Shown here in pieces: positions 33,626 through 43,893 of a stretch of DNA of 64,000 nucleotides (positions within the stretch are counted from its first letter, which is position 1; every line of letters begins with the position of its first letter). The stretch lies in assembly GCA_017354895.1 (NCBI GenBank), contig CP071493.1, forward strand, positions 7,502,001 through 7,566,000. The letters are read 5' to 3'. Both the position numbers and the translations under genes were made by a program. This stretch comes from Podospora comata. Lineage: Eukaryota; Ascomycota; Sordariomycetes; Sordariales; Podosporaceae. Under the pieces are notes generated by a model that saw only the letters and a list, made by a program, of their open reading frames with translations, searched no databases and was not told the DNA's origin.

Positions 33626-33875
33626 GACATTGATCGGAAGCAAACAGGGCTCCCATTCCCCAAGACGCGCAGATTACGCTTGACGGGCACGTACACCTGT
33701 GCTGCCTGAGCTTGCTATGATCTGAATCGGATGCCCAGCTGGCCCATCCTTCGACCTGGTGTGCCAAGAGATGGCCTCGTTAAATTAATACGTGATCCCT
33801 TCGCTTCAAAGATATCTTCAAGATTATTCCAATTTATCAAATGGACGGGGCCGATTATGGTGGTGACTCTCGATT
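33626..33875 (-). pseudogene. Remnant of a third RRM-family copy
   Basis: The minus strand encodes SRVTTIIGPVHLINWNNLED, matching TRVIVISGPAHFLEYGNLER of the neighbouring gene. After a frameshift it reads QAAQVYVPVKRNLRV, matching EQAAQVMMLVKRKLRAF. Only the second RRM-like domain remains, and it has at least one frameshift. It lies directly downstream of the intact C-terminus of that neighbour, so it is a decayed tandem duplicate of the 3' exon. Confidence 0.7.
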
Positions 33876-34148
33876 GATCGGCGGGCTTATCGCTGTGGGT
33901 GACCTCTCTTCCGAGCCAGTCAAGCTGGCAGGCAAGTGAGTTCATCCAAGAAGTGATACGGACATGGCTTGCAATGCCGCGGACAGGATCAAGAGTAATG
34001 ACAATACAGTGTATAATCAGACTCCACAGGTTTATTACACATTTTACTTTCTTGAAATACCATCCACACCCCTCCCAGCTTTCCCTCTTTTGCCCTAGAA
34101 CTCCCCGATCACCCCCTTTGCCAAATATCCGCATCAAGTCCCACGCCA

Positions 34149-35365
34149 TCACTCACCACACGGATCTCTCCCATACCGCGCGCCTATCCCAAAAGCTCTC
34201 AATTTCCTTTTCACCAACATCATAACTTGAGCTGCCTGTTCACGGTAAGAACCAAAGCGAAGCTCTACAGTGGCCCATCCCTCAACTTTATGGCGGTGGG
34301 CAACCACCTCTTCCATCTGAAACTCAATCCCGTGAGACACAAAAACTCTCTCCAGGTTTCCATACTCCAAAAAGTGCGCCGGCCCACTGATAACAATAAC
34401 CCTTGTATTCTCTCTCGGTGTCTCTTTCTGTGCCACTCTGATCCGGTTAGGCCTCACGCGCGCCATTCGCCCCTTGACCAGCCAGCCCCCAGCTTGACTC
34501 CCATCGCTATACGAGGCCAGAAACCGCTGGGCTGATTGGACATCGAAGAAAGTAATTTTCGCTGCGGCAGAAGTGTGACATCGAGTAGAGTCTGGGTAGT
34601 TAATGACCGTGGCCCAGATACGACCCATTTTGCGGATGCATCCTAGGAGACCCTTGGTATCGATGTCGAATGGCAGCCCGGTCACCTAGACCGAGGTGTT
34701 TAGGTGGTCATCTATATCTGCTGACCAGTTCGCCTCGCAGGCGGGATTTCCTCCGTAATTCGCCGACATTCCTGGCGGGCGAGGTACAGGAGACAGGGCG
34801 GGTTGAATGCCCTTCGAGAGGTGGGGATGACTGGCAGGTGGCATGAGATGTTGATGATGGAGGGTCGGTTCTTGGTGGTACTGTCTCACGAGGGATTCGT
34901 TATCATGACCATGAACAATGATGCGTTGGAAAGTGGCTGCACTGCTTGGTTCTCCGTGTGTACCTGTAGAGTGGGTGTTGTTGCGCTCATAATACTGACT
35001 CGGAAGGCAAATGGGGTTGGTTCTATCGCAGCTAGGATCGGTTGGGTACTGCGTAGAAAACAAAAGGTCAGCCAAGTGATCCCCGAGATTAGTAGGGAGG
35101 ATTGTTGCCATAAGCTCACATGAAGCGCATAGAATGATGACAAGTCTGTCGAGGGAGTCCTCAAGACCCAGTTATCAGCCTCGTATCTCCAGACCGCTAC
35201 CCACGGACTGGAGACCATGCTGTGGCTGACTTCAGAGAGGTGATAAAGATGGGGGTTCATCTTGGTCGTGTCGGTCGATAGCGGGAGTGGAAATTGGGAG
35301 ATCTGGCAACCAACGGTCAAAGGCACACGGTAGCTGTTTGGATCGTAGAAATCAGAGACCCTCAT
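34149..35365 (-). pseudogene. RRM-family protein with a single in-frame TAG (pseudogene or edited gene)
   Basis: Two exons: 35365-35120 and 35048-34149; intron GTGAGC...GCAG. The frame is open for 381 codons except for one TAG at 34686-34688. It interrupts the first beta strand of the first RRM: NTSV, TAG, VTGLPFDID. Across the stop, length, spacing and downstream sequence are intact, ending RKLRAFGIGARYGRDPC, like the paralogue's NATYGIDPC. A tryptophan fits the stop position, because relatives have an aromatic residue there (SVFIFDLP in the paralogue). On the mRNA the UAG is the start of the 5-nt loop UAGGU of a 7-bp hairpin (34677-34695). The family has two RRM-like domains after a long disordered N-terminus and probably binds RNA. 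See the findings for the editing hypothesis. Confidence 0.75.
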
Positions 35366-36116
35366 CTGATGGATATGCGATTGATGACGCTGGTTGAGCC
35401 CTTTGGTTTGATCGATATTTGAAGGAAGATAGTGGGTCGGTCAGATTGAAGGGTTTCAAGTAGGTATTCTGGCTTGTGGACGATTGGGGCCCGTATTGAG
35501 ACTTGTAGTTGAAAGTAGCGAATGCCTTGGGCCGATTGTTGAACGAGAAAATGGTGAAGGAAAGGTCCGGGCCGCGAAGAAAAGCGCAGAGATTGCGGAA
35601 CAGTCGCTTGGTAATAAAAGCAGTGACGACCGACAGATCCAAACAATAGTTTCAAGACAAGTGAATAAGAGCTTGGGCCCAAACCACCGAGAACCCCACC
35701 CAAGCTCCCGCTGTCGAGGTGGGGAGTAGATGAATTATGATGACGTTGAATCCATGGCTCATCCTTTTATCGATAAGGGTGCAGAAAGAGTGTCTTAGCA
35801 CGGTGTTCACAAAGCTTGGGAATGGTCAAGGCACACATGGTGCACAAAGCAAAAAAAGAGACACTATAATAAAGAAGAAATTCAGGCTATCCACGCTAGT
35901 ACAGAAAAGAACCTGGAAAAGCAACGCCAACCCGGAGCAAATCCAGCGCTCATATCCAGACCATAGGGTTACCCTTTCCCCCAACCCCCTAAACTCCTGA
36001 AGTCCAGAGACAAATGATCCCGACCCAGCTAATCCCTTCCCGGGCTCCAACACATGCGTTAACCCCGCCTAAAACCTAATGCTTGTCGTAGGGCCAAAGA
36101 CATCCCGGGACTCCTG
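35366..36116. other. Spacer between tandem RRM-family genes
   Basis: No separate gene is supported. A minus-strand frame at 35352-35642 could be an upstream exon of the TAG-containing gene but has no clear splice. The rest should be its promoter and the 3' UTR of the gene ending at 36117. Confidence 0.4.
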
Positions 36117-37950
36117 CTACTCTTCCTGGGAACCAACCACGGATGGCTCGGCGCATGGGTCAATCCCATAAGTCGCATTTGTCCCCTTCTTGCGAAAGTA
36201 TGGGTCGGTCGCGATCATTTCCTTCACCTTCGCAGCCTGCGAGTGAGAGGCGAAATGAAACTCAAGGGCAGACATATCGCCTGACGACACCCTCGCTATC
36301 TTGACGAGTTCATACCGGATGTTCTTCATCTCGAAGCACTCCTTCAAGAACGCAACACTCAAACCACCCGTGAGGCCTGTGATAACGAGAACCCTTGAAA
36401 ACTCGCTCGGCAATGTGCTCTGTGCAATTCGACATTTCGCTAATCGAATGTTGCCCTGCACCCCGCCAACCATGAGGTGGCCCTCTTGGGCAAGCCTCTG
36501 CGCAGCTTCCCGCTCAAAAAAGACAACCAGAGCCCCAGAACTGCAGTTCTTTGAGTAGCGAACACGACCATAGCCTCTGATGCTTCCAAGTAATTTGGAG
36601 AGGGTGACATCCTTCGGAAGGTCGAAAATGAAGACAGAGCAGCTGTCTTCGGGTGGAACATCCTCAGCCATATCTTCGACAGACCAAGCGCTTTGCTGAC
36701 TGTTATTCGTTGAACTGCAGGGACTGTCTGTTGGTTCCACTGTTCTTTTTGCGTCTTGGGCACGCTTGAATGCCTCGCGAACTTGTTCAGATGAATTACC
36801 ATCGAGAGGTTGGACCAATCGGTTGAAAGGACGAGGAGACTCTGTGATCTGGTTCTGACGGCAAGTATTAGATTGGGCGCCGGAAGGGATGGCATGATGT
36901 TGGGAGGATGGCAGATGCTGGCGACGAATACTCGGTGTCGAAGACCGGGAAATTGAGCCACTATCGTTGGAAATACCGCGGGGGGAAAACCGTGATGTTG
37001 AGGATTGCTGGTCTGAGGGAGCGAGGGTCGTAGACCTCGAGAGTGCGCCGCTCGGGCTCTCCACATAATCACTGAGGTCCCCGAAACCTGACAGCTCCCC
37101 ACCCCTCAGGCCCACGAGACGAAGGTCTTCCCAGAGCGTATGACCACTTCCCATGGAAGAAGTGGTGTCCGTCCAATTGATGCTTGCTGCTGCTTGGCAT
37201 GCATCTCTCTTCCTGGCCATTCTCTCCAACCATCCCGTCTGCATGATTGAGGCACCTTCTCCACCTTCGCGCAAAAACTCGAGAGAGGAGTCTTTCTCAT
37301 TGCCCTTGCGCTCTAGCCATCCGGGAAGATAAGGGTCGGCAAACGGGCAATCGTCGTCACAATCCTCTAGGCACAAGGCTCCGCCAGTGAATGTCTAAAG
37401 AGTAGCAAGGTGGTTAGTTCCAACTCTTGTGAAGGTTTTTGCACACATTGAGGGGGCTTACCGAAAAGGCTGAATTGGAAGGTGATGGCGCCGATGACAG
37501 ATCCACAAGTGGCGACGACGGGTCAAAAGGAATCGCGTTAGGGCGTAGCCCGTATTGTCCAGAAAGCCCCAGCGGAGATGGCGCGTGAGGTGTAGCAGAC
37601 CGACTATGGAGATTGAACTGGGGGTAGTAACCTCCATGGGCATGAGGATGTCCAACAATACCGGCATCGGAATGTCCAATGAGACCATCGTCGGAATGAC
37701 CAACGAAACCAGCGTGGGGATATCCAATGAGACTGCCGTGATCCGGGGCCGAGTAGCTGCGGTGGAAAGCCTGGGACTCGATCGGGTGAGGAGGGTAGAA
37801 GCCGCTGAGGTCATTTGCGACATAGAGACCCACGTTCGTACTAAATTGTACTGGCAGTCCAGGGTGGCCATATCCGGCGCCAGAGTTGCCCTCGCGAATC
37901 TCGTGATACCTTCTGACGCGAGTATTGTTGATCCTGATTGTCGGTCGCAT
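36117..37950 (-). CDS. RRM-family protein, intact member of tandem family
   Basis: Two exons: 37950-37462 and 37394-36117 (588 aa), intron GTAAGC...TTTAG. The start MRPTIRINNTRVRRYHEIRE was chosen because the upstream extension is only low complexity. The N-terminal half is disordered and contains a run of related units (GYPHAG, VGHSDDG, IGHSDAG, VGHPHA). Residues about 415-490 form the first RRM, with RNP2 CSVFIFDLP and an RNP1-like ALVVFFERE. The second RRM-like domain (about 500-575) starts SRVLVITGLTGG and ends NATYGIDPCAEP. The two-domain plan and the YGxDPC end are shared with the gene at 34149. It probably binds RNA; the target is unknown. Confidence 0.82.
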
Positions 37951-38675
37951 CGTGAGTCTCCTAACCAGGTCGAAGCAGAGCGATGATAGTGAAAGGGGGG
38001 TGGATGGATAGATGGGAGAAGGCAAAATAAAAGATGCCTGGGTGTAGATGTGGTCGAAGAAACCAAAAAACAGAACAAAATGGTCGCCGGGAGGTTGAAG
38101 GAGAAATAGTCGAGCCAGGCCAGGCCAGGCGGGGCGGTTACGCGAACTGCCTATTCACTGCGGAATATGAGTGAGGAAGAATGGGAGTTGCTCCCAGCGT
38201 ACCTGCCCGCCCACCTTTTCACCACAACGTTCGGCCTTCGAGCACAGCGCTGAACGGAATGCACAGTTAGCGTGCCTGCTTCCATTGTCCCAGGCTGTTG
38301 TCTTGCTTGAATAACCCATTGGCACGAGCATTGACCCATTGACTTCGCCATTCAGCAGTTTTTGTATTGATCATGCCGATTGGTCATTCACCAAGGTCTC
38401 CAGTCGGCTGAAGATAGCTTCTGCTATTGAACCGCACCTTTTGGGTTGTTGACACTGGTTCTCCCTCCCTGTACAGGGCATCATGAGGAGTTGAAGGCGC
38501 CACCATGTCAGCTTGTGCGCAACTGCTGTTGTCTTTTGACTTCATGTGCCTTTGAGTGGAGAGCTTCAGGGCCTACGCTCATCTCGTCTCATCCAATCCA
38601 TTTAAACATACAAGAAACACCATCTACTATCACAGATTTGTGACTTGAGTCCCTTGGTGACACCTCCATGACCCA
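37951..38675. other. Upstream region of the RRM gene
   Basis: No coding signal. The first few hundred bases should be the promoter and 5' UTR of the gene starting at 37950. Confidence 0.4.
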
Positions 38676-38913
38676 GGCACCCTGACCACAAGTTAATGGC
38701 CCAACACAAGTAAGTTAACCCATATAACATTGTAAACCATACCTCGAAAGCAAATCAATAGGCCTTTTAAATATCCTTAAAGGCCTTTTAATCATCTTGA
38801 AAGGCTTATCAACTATCTTTGGAAGCTTGGTGATCATCCTTCAAGGTACAGTTCGCAATATAATATTGGTTGACCTATTTGTGTGTGTCAATCATTTTTG
38901 TGGGCAAGGTGCC
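38676..38913. mobile_element. MITE-like element, family M1, copy C (inverted)
   Basis: About 238 bp with long imperfect inverted repeats: the left end GGCACCCTGACCACAAG resembles the complement of the right end, GGCACCTTGCCCACAAAA. The inner parts also pair (GTAAGTTAACC, ATACCTCGAAAG). Read on the minus strand, the interior has three clear 21-bp units (for example GCCTTTAAGGATATTTAAAAG). It lies inverted with respect to copies A and D. Confidence 0.7.
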
Positions 38914-39220
38914 ATGGTCACGTTCCAAGAAAAATTAGCAAGAAGAGAAGGCGCAATGTAGACCAGTCAAAGATCTGATGACTTGTTAAATATTGTGTAG
39001 ATGCAGTCATATCTTTCGAGGCCAATATGGGTCATTGCAGAGATAGCGTCATTCATGCAATCATTCGGAAAGCTCAGGTCGTTTGCATTCCCGCAAGCTA
39101 AATCCAGAGGTGGCTATGTACAAGTGAAGGCGATGTCCAAGCATAGATCTGACCGCCTTTATAACAAACAGTATGACCAAGCACGATTCAGAGGGCTGTG
39201 AGATGCTTTCTACGGCAGAC
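38914..39220. other. 3' flank of the cutinase gene
   Basis: No coding feature was seen. It should include the cutinase 3' UTR. Confidence 0.35.
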
Positions 39221-40173
39221 TCATAGAAGCTCGGTCCAAATCATCAAGGTGCCCGTCATCGACAGTATCATTATCCAAGAGGGGTTGAACGATCCAGCGC
39301 CGGAGCCTGGGGTACTGGTTGTTGTCGTGTCTGTAGTTGTCTCAGTTGTCGTCCCATCAGTTGTCTCGGTTCCCGGCTGAGTTGGTGTGGTGGTAGGAGG
39401 AGCAGTAGTTGTAGGGACGTCAACGACGGTGTCAGAGCTGTTGAACCTCTCTGCAATGAACTCGGCTGCGTCGAGGGTGTAATTGGCAAAGTATGAACCA
39501 TGGACCGACCGGTCTGATCCCAGATCGCAGTAAATATCACCTTCATCACACCAGCTGCGAATTCTAGCTGCGTATGGCTCACAAGCGGTGATGTTTTGAC
39601 GAGCGAACAAGCCCGCACCGGTGCTTGTGCCAGCGCTCCAGGGGTGAGTTTTATTGAAGTCAGGGGAGCCAAATGCAACGATTGCAATAACTTAAAATAT
39701 AGATTAGCCATCTCATGCTTGCGGATATGATAATGCCAGAGGTTCTGCCTACCTTGCGAGCCAAGTGCCTTCTGGAATTCGGGGGACACAAAGAACCCAT
39801 CATCACTGTTTCCACAGACAGCGTCCATCATGGCGTGAGCTCCCTGCGAATAGCCCAGCAGAGCGACCTTGCTATCAGGACAGGCGTCCACATATTGAAG
39901 GACAAGCTTCTCAAACTCGGAGGCTCCCGTTGCATAGGAGGTGAAGTAATTTTCGAATGTTGCTGGATAGACGACGGTGGCAATTGAAGAGTTGGGTATC
40001 AGCAAGGAAGCATTCTGGGCCACAACTCCAATCCGCCCATACCCGTCAGGTTCAGTAGATCCACGGGCAACGATCATGTGTATGCCCGTTGAGCATGTGC
40101 CATCCCAGACAAGAGCCTGTCGCTGGAAGAGCGCAGTTGCCAGCGTCAGGGCGCGTGATAAAAGGCCCTTCAT
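39221..40173 (-). CDS. Cutinase/acetylxylan-esterase-like CE5 enzyme, probably GPI-anchored
   Basis: Two exons: 40173-39753 and 39690-39221 (296 aa); intron GTAGGC...GCTAAT...AAG. ATG 40173 begins a signal-like segment (MKGLLSRALTLATALFQRQA). The cutinase-type alpha/beta hydrolase core has GIHMIVARGSTEPDG, the nucleophile in LLGYSQGAHAM (Ser about 109), FGSPDF after the splice, and the Asp/His part CDEGDIYCDLGSDRSVHGSY. Conserved cysteines are present. After residue 245 comes a Thr/Pro-rich stretch of about 40 residues, then a hydrophobic end (SWIMILSMTGTLMIWTELL) preceded by small residues, which is a typical GPI-anchor signal. The enzyme would hydrolyse cutin-like or acetyl ester bonds at the cell surface. 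Cutin versus xylan-acetyl specificity cannot be told from the sequence. Confidence 0.88.
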
Positions 40174-40587
40174 GTTGTCGATGGTGATCCGAAATTTGGG
40201 AACGGAAGAAATGTCAAAATGAACCACAAGCAACAAGCTTGAAGTAGGTGGAAATCTCGAATGGGGGGGTCGGAAACCGAAGACCTGGGACAAATCCGGA
40301 GACAACGCATTGTTATCCCCACAGCCCCACCGTGTTGGACCTCGGCGGCGTCGGCGCTAGCTTCAGAACGTTTGTGACAGGGCATCCTGTCGTAAAAAGT
40401 AACCGAATCTGGAACTTGGACCGATTCCTGTGCAGAAAATGGAAATTACCATCGACCACAGTTACGGTGGTATCCAACAGCCAGTCGGGGAGAATGCATG
40501 CACTAACGGACGGTGTGCTGCGCTTATCGATAGGGAACAGGTGAACCCGACAATGACGCATACCTAGATCAGGTAATCATGCGTTAC
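40174..40587. other. Promoter side of the cutinase gene
   Basis: No coding signal. It lies between the cutinase start and the MITE at 40588. Confidence 0.35.
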
Positions 40588-40840
40588 GGCACCATCCTTG
40601 ATTACAAAATAATTGGCACTCAAAGGTAGGTTAAACCGACACCACACCTCAAAGGATGATTGTTAGGCCTTTGAAGATAGTTGACACGCCTTTAAAGATA
40701 GTTGATAGGTTTGTAAAGATAGTTAACAGGCTTTGAAAGATAGTTTAAAGGCCTATCATTTTACTTTTGAGGTATAGTTCACAGTATAAAAGGTATGTGG
40801 TGAACTTACCTGCTGTGCCAATTATTCTGTGGATGGCGAG
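40588..40840. mobile_element. MITE-like element, family M1, copy D
   Basis: The best-preserved copy (about 253 bp). The left end has ACAAAATAATTGGCAC followed by AGGTAGGTTAAACC. The right end, read as complement, has ACAGAATAATTGGCAC and AGGTAAGTTCACC. Four 21-bp units in direct repeat fill the middle, such as GCCTTTAAAGATAGTTGATAG. It is a short AT-rich element with no coding sequence. Confidence 0.75.
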
Positions 40841-41373
40841 TTGTTGGGGGGCTTAGTAAAAAGAAGTGGAGAGTGGAGACCGCAGTCCGGGACCAGCCCA
40901 TCTCAAAACCCCTCAACTATCTTCAAAAGGCCTGCTAATGACGGGAGTGTAGAAAACCGAGTCTTCCTTATTTCTGAAGACCACTTGACTACTTTTTGGG
41001 CTGTTCACCTGAGAAGCAATTTTCATCATTCTGACGACACCAGCGGCCATGCACGTTTGAACCAACCCAAATCGCCAACATCGTTGGACGTCCCTGCTCA
41101 CATGTTGATTAGCGCTTACACTTGATAGCAACTGATGAATATGGACCAACGACTTGTCATGATTGGCAAGCTTAGACATCCCCCGGTAGCAATCCTGTGT
41201 GTGCTGAACTCAGCATCTGCACGGTGGACCGCCAACGATGGCGGGTGCGGTTGCTTACTATTATTCGTACTATATCAAGGACTCGCGACCGCTTGCATGA
41301 TCGCTCCTTATTCCCATGTTTTCCTCCCTGGTAAAACCCTTGACCTGACGCCGATCACTATAACGAAGTCAAC
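40841..41373. other. Upstream region of the P450 gene
   Basis: No gene is supported. It should carry the P450 promoter. Confidence 0.4.
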
Positions 41374-43120
41374 ATGTTCGAGGCTAGCAACGGGGCTTGC
41401 ATTGCCCTGTTTGCATCGCTCCTTGCCTTGATAGTGATTTTTGGGAGAAAAAAGCTCTATCCAAAGCCGTATCCTCAAATCCCGTACAATGCCCATTCAG
41501 CAAAGCGAATCATGGGCGATTTGCCAGATCTGATTCCCGCCATCAAGGCCACCAAAGCAAACTCCGAGTCCATCTACCGCATCACCACGCAAAAGCTCGG
41601 CAGTCCGATCGCCCAGCTCCTCCTACCAGGAAATCCGATGATCATCCTGTCCGATCCTTACGAGATCGAACGTATTCTGCGCAGTAACCAATTTGACAAG
41701 TCGGCTTGGTCCCTTTCTGTGGTTGGCCCGCTCTTCTCCAAAGCTACACTATCGCAACTCACCACTCCGGAGCTTAAGGCCCAGAAAAGGCTCTGGGGAG
41801 ATGTCATGGGCCTGGACTTCTTGAAGCGAACAGCGGCTCCGAAGTCCTACAGCTCAACAGTCGAGCTGGTCGAACTTTGGCGCCTGAAAGCAACCACCGC
41901 CCACAAGGGCCAACCATTCAACGTTTTAGAAGACTTGAAAAACGCGGCCCTGGACGCCGTATGGGTGTCCATTGTCGGTGAGGAGCCTGGGACTCTGAGG
42001 TATGAGAAGAGGAAGCTGGAACACGAACTGAAGGGTCAACCATTCGACGATCACGCGCCGCCAGGATCTTTCATGAAGGAACAAGTGGAATACATAGTTG
42101 ATACCATCATGGACGCCAGCGCAACACCGTTTCCAGCCTGGGCGGTCAAGCTGGAGGTCTTGAAGCCACGTTTCCGCAGATTCAGGAAGGTTGTGACACG
42201 GGAAATGAGCCGTGCGATGAAGAAGGCTTTGACGAGATATGAAGGCCTGGACCTGGACAGTCTTGGGAAGGATTCCATTGATACATGTGCCATGGATCTC
42301 GTTCTCCGCAAACAAGCTCTACAAGCCAAGAAGGCGGGCGTGGAACCTTCAGATCCGGCAAAGGACGTTGCGATGCTCGACGAGCTGTTTGTTTTGCTCA
42401 TTGGTGTAGGTAGCCCGACATTCTCCCACTCTGCCAACGCTTTACTAACTATGCCAGGGTCACGACTCCACCGCCAACACACTGGCATGGTTCATCAAGT
42501 TCATGGAGGCCTTTCCACAAGCCCAGACTGAACTGCGCGCTGCTCTATCATCTGCTTTCGGCCCAGGTATACCTACGCTGAGTCAGATTCTCGAGGCTGA
42601 CATTCCTTACCTTGATGCCGCCTGTGAGGAGGCCCTCCGTCTGTCGGGAACTTCCAACGGCGTTCTTCGCTCCCCTCTGCAGGACACCACCATCCTGGGA
42701 TATCCTGTTCCAAAGGGCTCGATCATCTACATGAATATCCATGTGAATCACTCATCGGTTCTAGCGGATGAGTCCCAGCGCACCGAGACCGGCAAAGCTG
42801 CTCGTCAGAAGAAGGACGACGGCTTCAAGACACCTGCCGGAAGGGATCTTGGAACCTATGAGCCCAGGAGATGGTTGGTCAGGGATGAGACGGGGAAGGA
42901 AAAGTTCAATCCAAATGCTCTTCCACAGCTGGCCTTTGGCGCAGGTGTTCGAATGTGCTTCGGGAGGAGGCTAGCCGTAATGCAATTCCGCATTGCTGTT
43001 ACACTTCTCATACTCAGCTTCGAGTTTCAAGAAGTACCAGAAGGAATGCAGTCCATGGCATGCATCGAGAGATTGTTTCGAACCCCACAACAGCCTTACG
43101 CCAAACTGAGAGTACTCTGA
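41374..43120 (+). CDS. Cytochrome P450 monooxygenase
   Basis: Two exons: 41374-42405 and 42458-43120 (564 aa); intron GTAGGT...TACTAAC...CAG in phase 0. The N-terminus is a membrane anchor (ACIALFASLLALIVIFG) followed by a basic stop and a Pro-rich hinge (KKLYPKPYPQIPY). The I-helix motif GGHDSTANT is completed by the splice, the K-helix ExxR is EEALR, the later Arg segment is YEPRRWL, and the heme loop is FGAGVRMCFGRR with the Cys ligand. All core motifs are intact, so it should be an active, ER-bound, NADPH-dependent oxidase. No other biosynthetic genes lie beside it. The substrate and CYP family were not assigned. Confidence 0.92.
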
Positions 43121-43893
43121 ACTGGCTTTTGTTATTTTGTGTAAGGTACTTTCCGAGGTTGTTTGTTTACAAGAGGCAACAGTTGGTGATGGAAAATAGA
43201 TGACGCGAAGCTTGGACTGAAGACAGTTCCCCGCTCCTACCTACACCACCGCATCAACGTCAGCCTATGGCGCAATGTCATAAGCCGCAGAAAAGAAAGA
43301 ACAACCAACACACACCAAGCCTGATGGACAAGTAAACACGATGGTAGCTGTCACGAATCGTCATAATTTGTGCTCAGGTTGTGCATATTGTAAAAGTTCT
43401 GTATCTGTAGATTTGGAGGTGTTATGGTGTCTCAGGCAAGGTCACTGAGTGGTCAGTTGGACCCGTTTGGCAATGTTTCAGTCAGGATGAACCAGCCCGA
43501 TACAGCCTTGCTTTTATACTGTAAGTACCTTTTCCGTTCTAGCCCTCATGGCTACCATCAGGTCCGGCATTTCACCGATCTGGAGTTGATCCTCAACTTC
43601 AAAAAAAATCCGGATTGAAACATACATGGGTGGGATTTGTGCTGCTTATAGCTAACAATCAAAACCCAAAGAGTAAAGAGTTTTCTTCAAGTTTATAGTG
43701 CAAATGCTGGTTGATAGGGGGGTGAGGGGGTATGAAGGGTTCAGGGAGTCGATGGTGGAACGGGGGGTTCTATACGCCGCGTCAAGTGGTCAGTTGGATC
43801 GGCAGCCTCTCACATCCGAAGTCGTATCTGTTGGTTGTTCCTTTGAACCTGCTTCGAGTTTCGGGTCCGGCACACTGGCGTCTAGCTCATGTC
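43121..43893. other. Intergenic DNA, no supported gene
   Basis: Short frames only. This is the 3' flank of the P450 gene. Confidence 0.4.

Noticed and set aside
41374-43120. Idea that the P450 and cutinase begin a biosynthetic gene cluster
   Set aside because: No core synthase, transporter or cluster regulator lies nearby.
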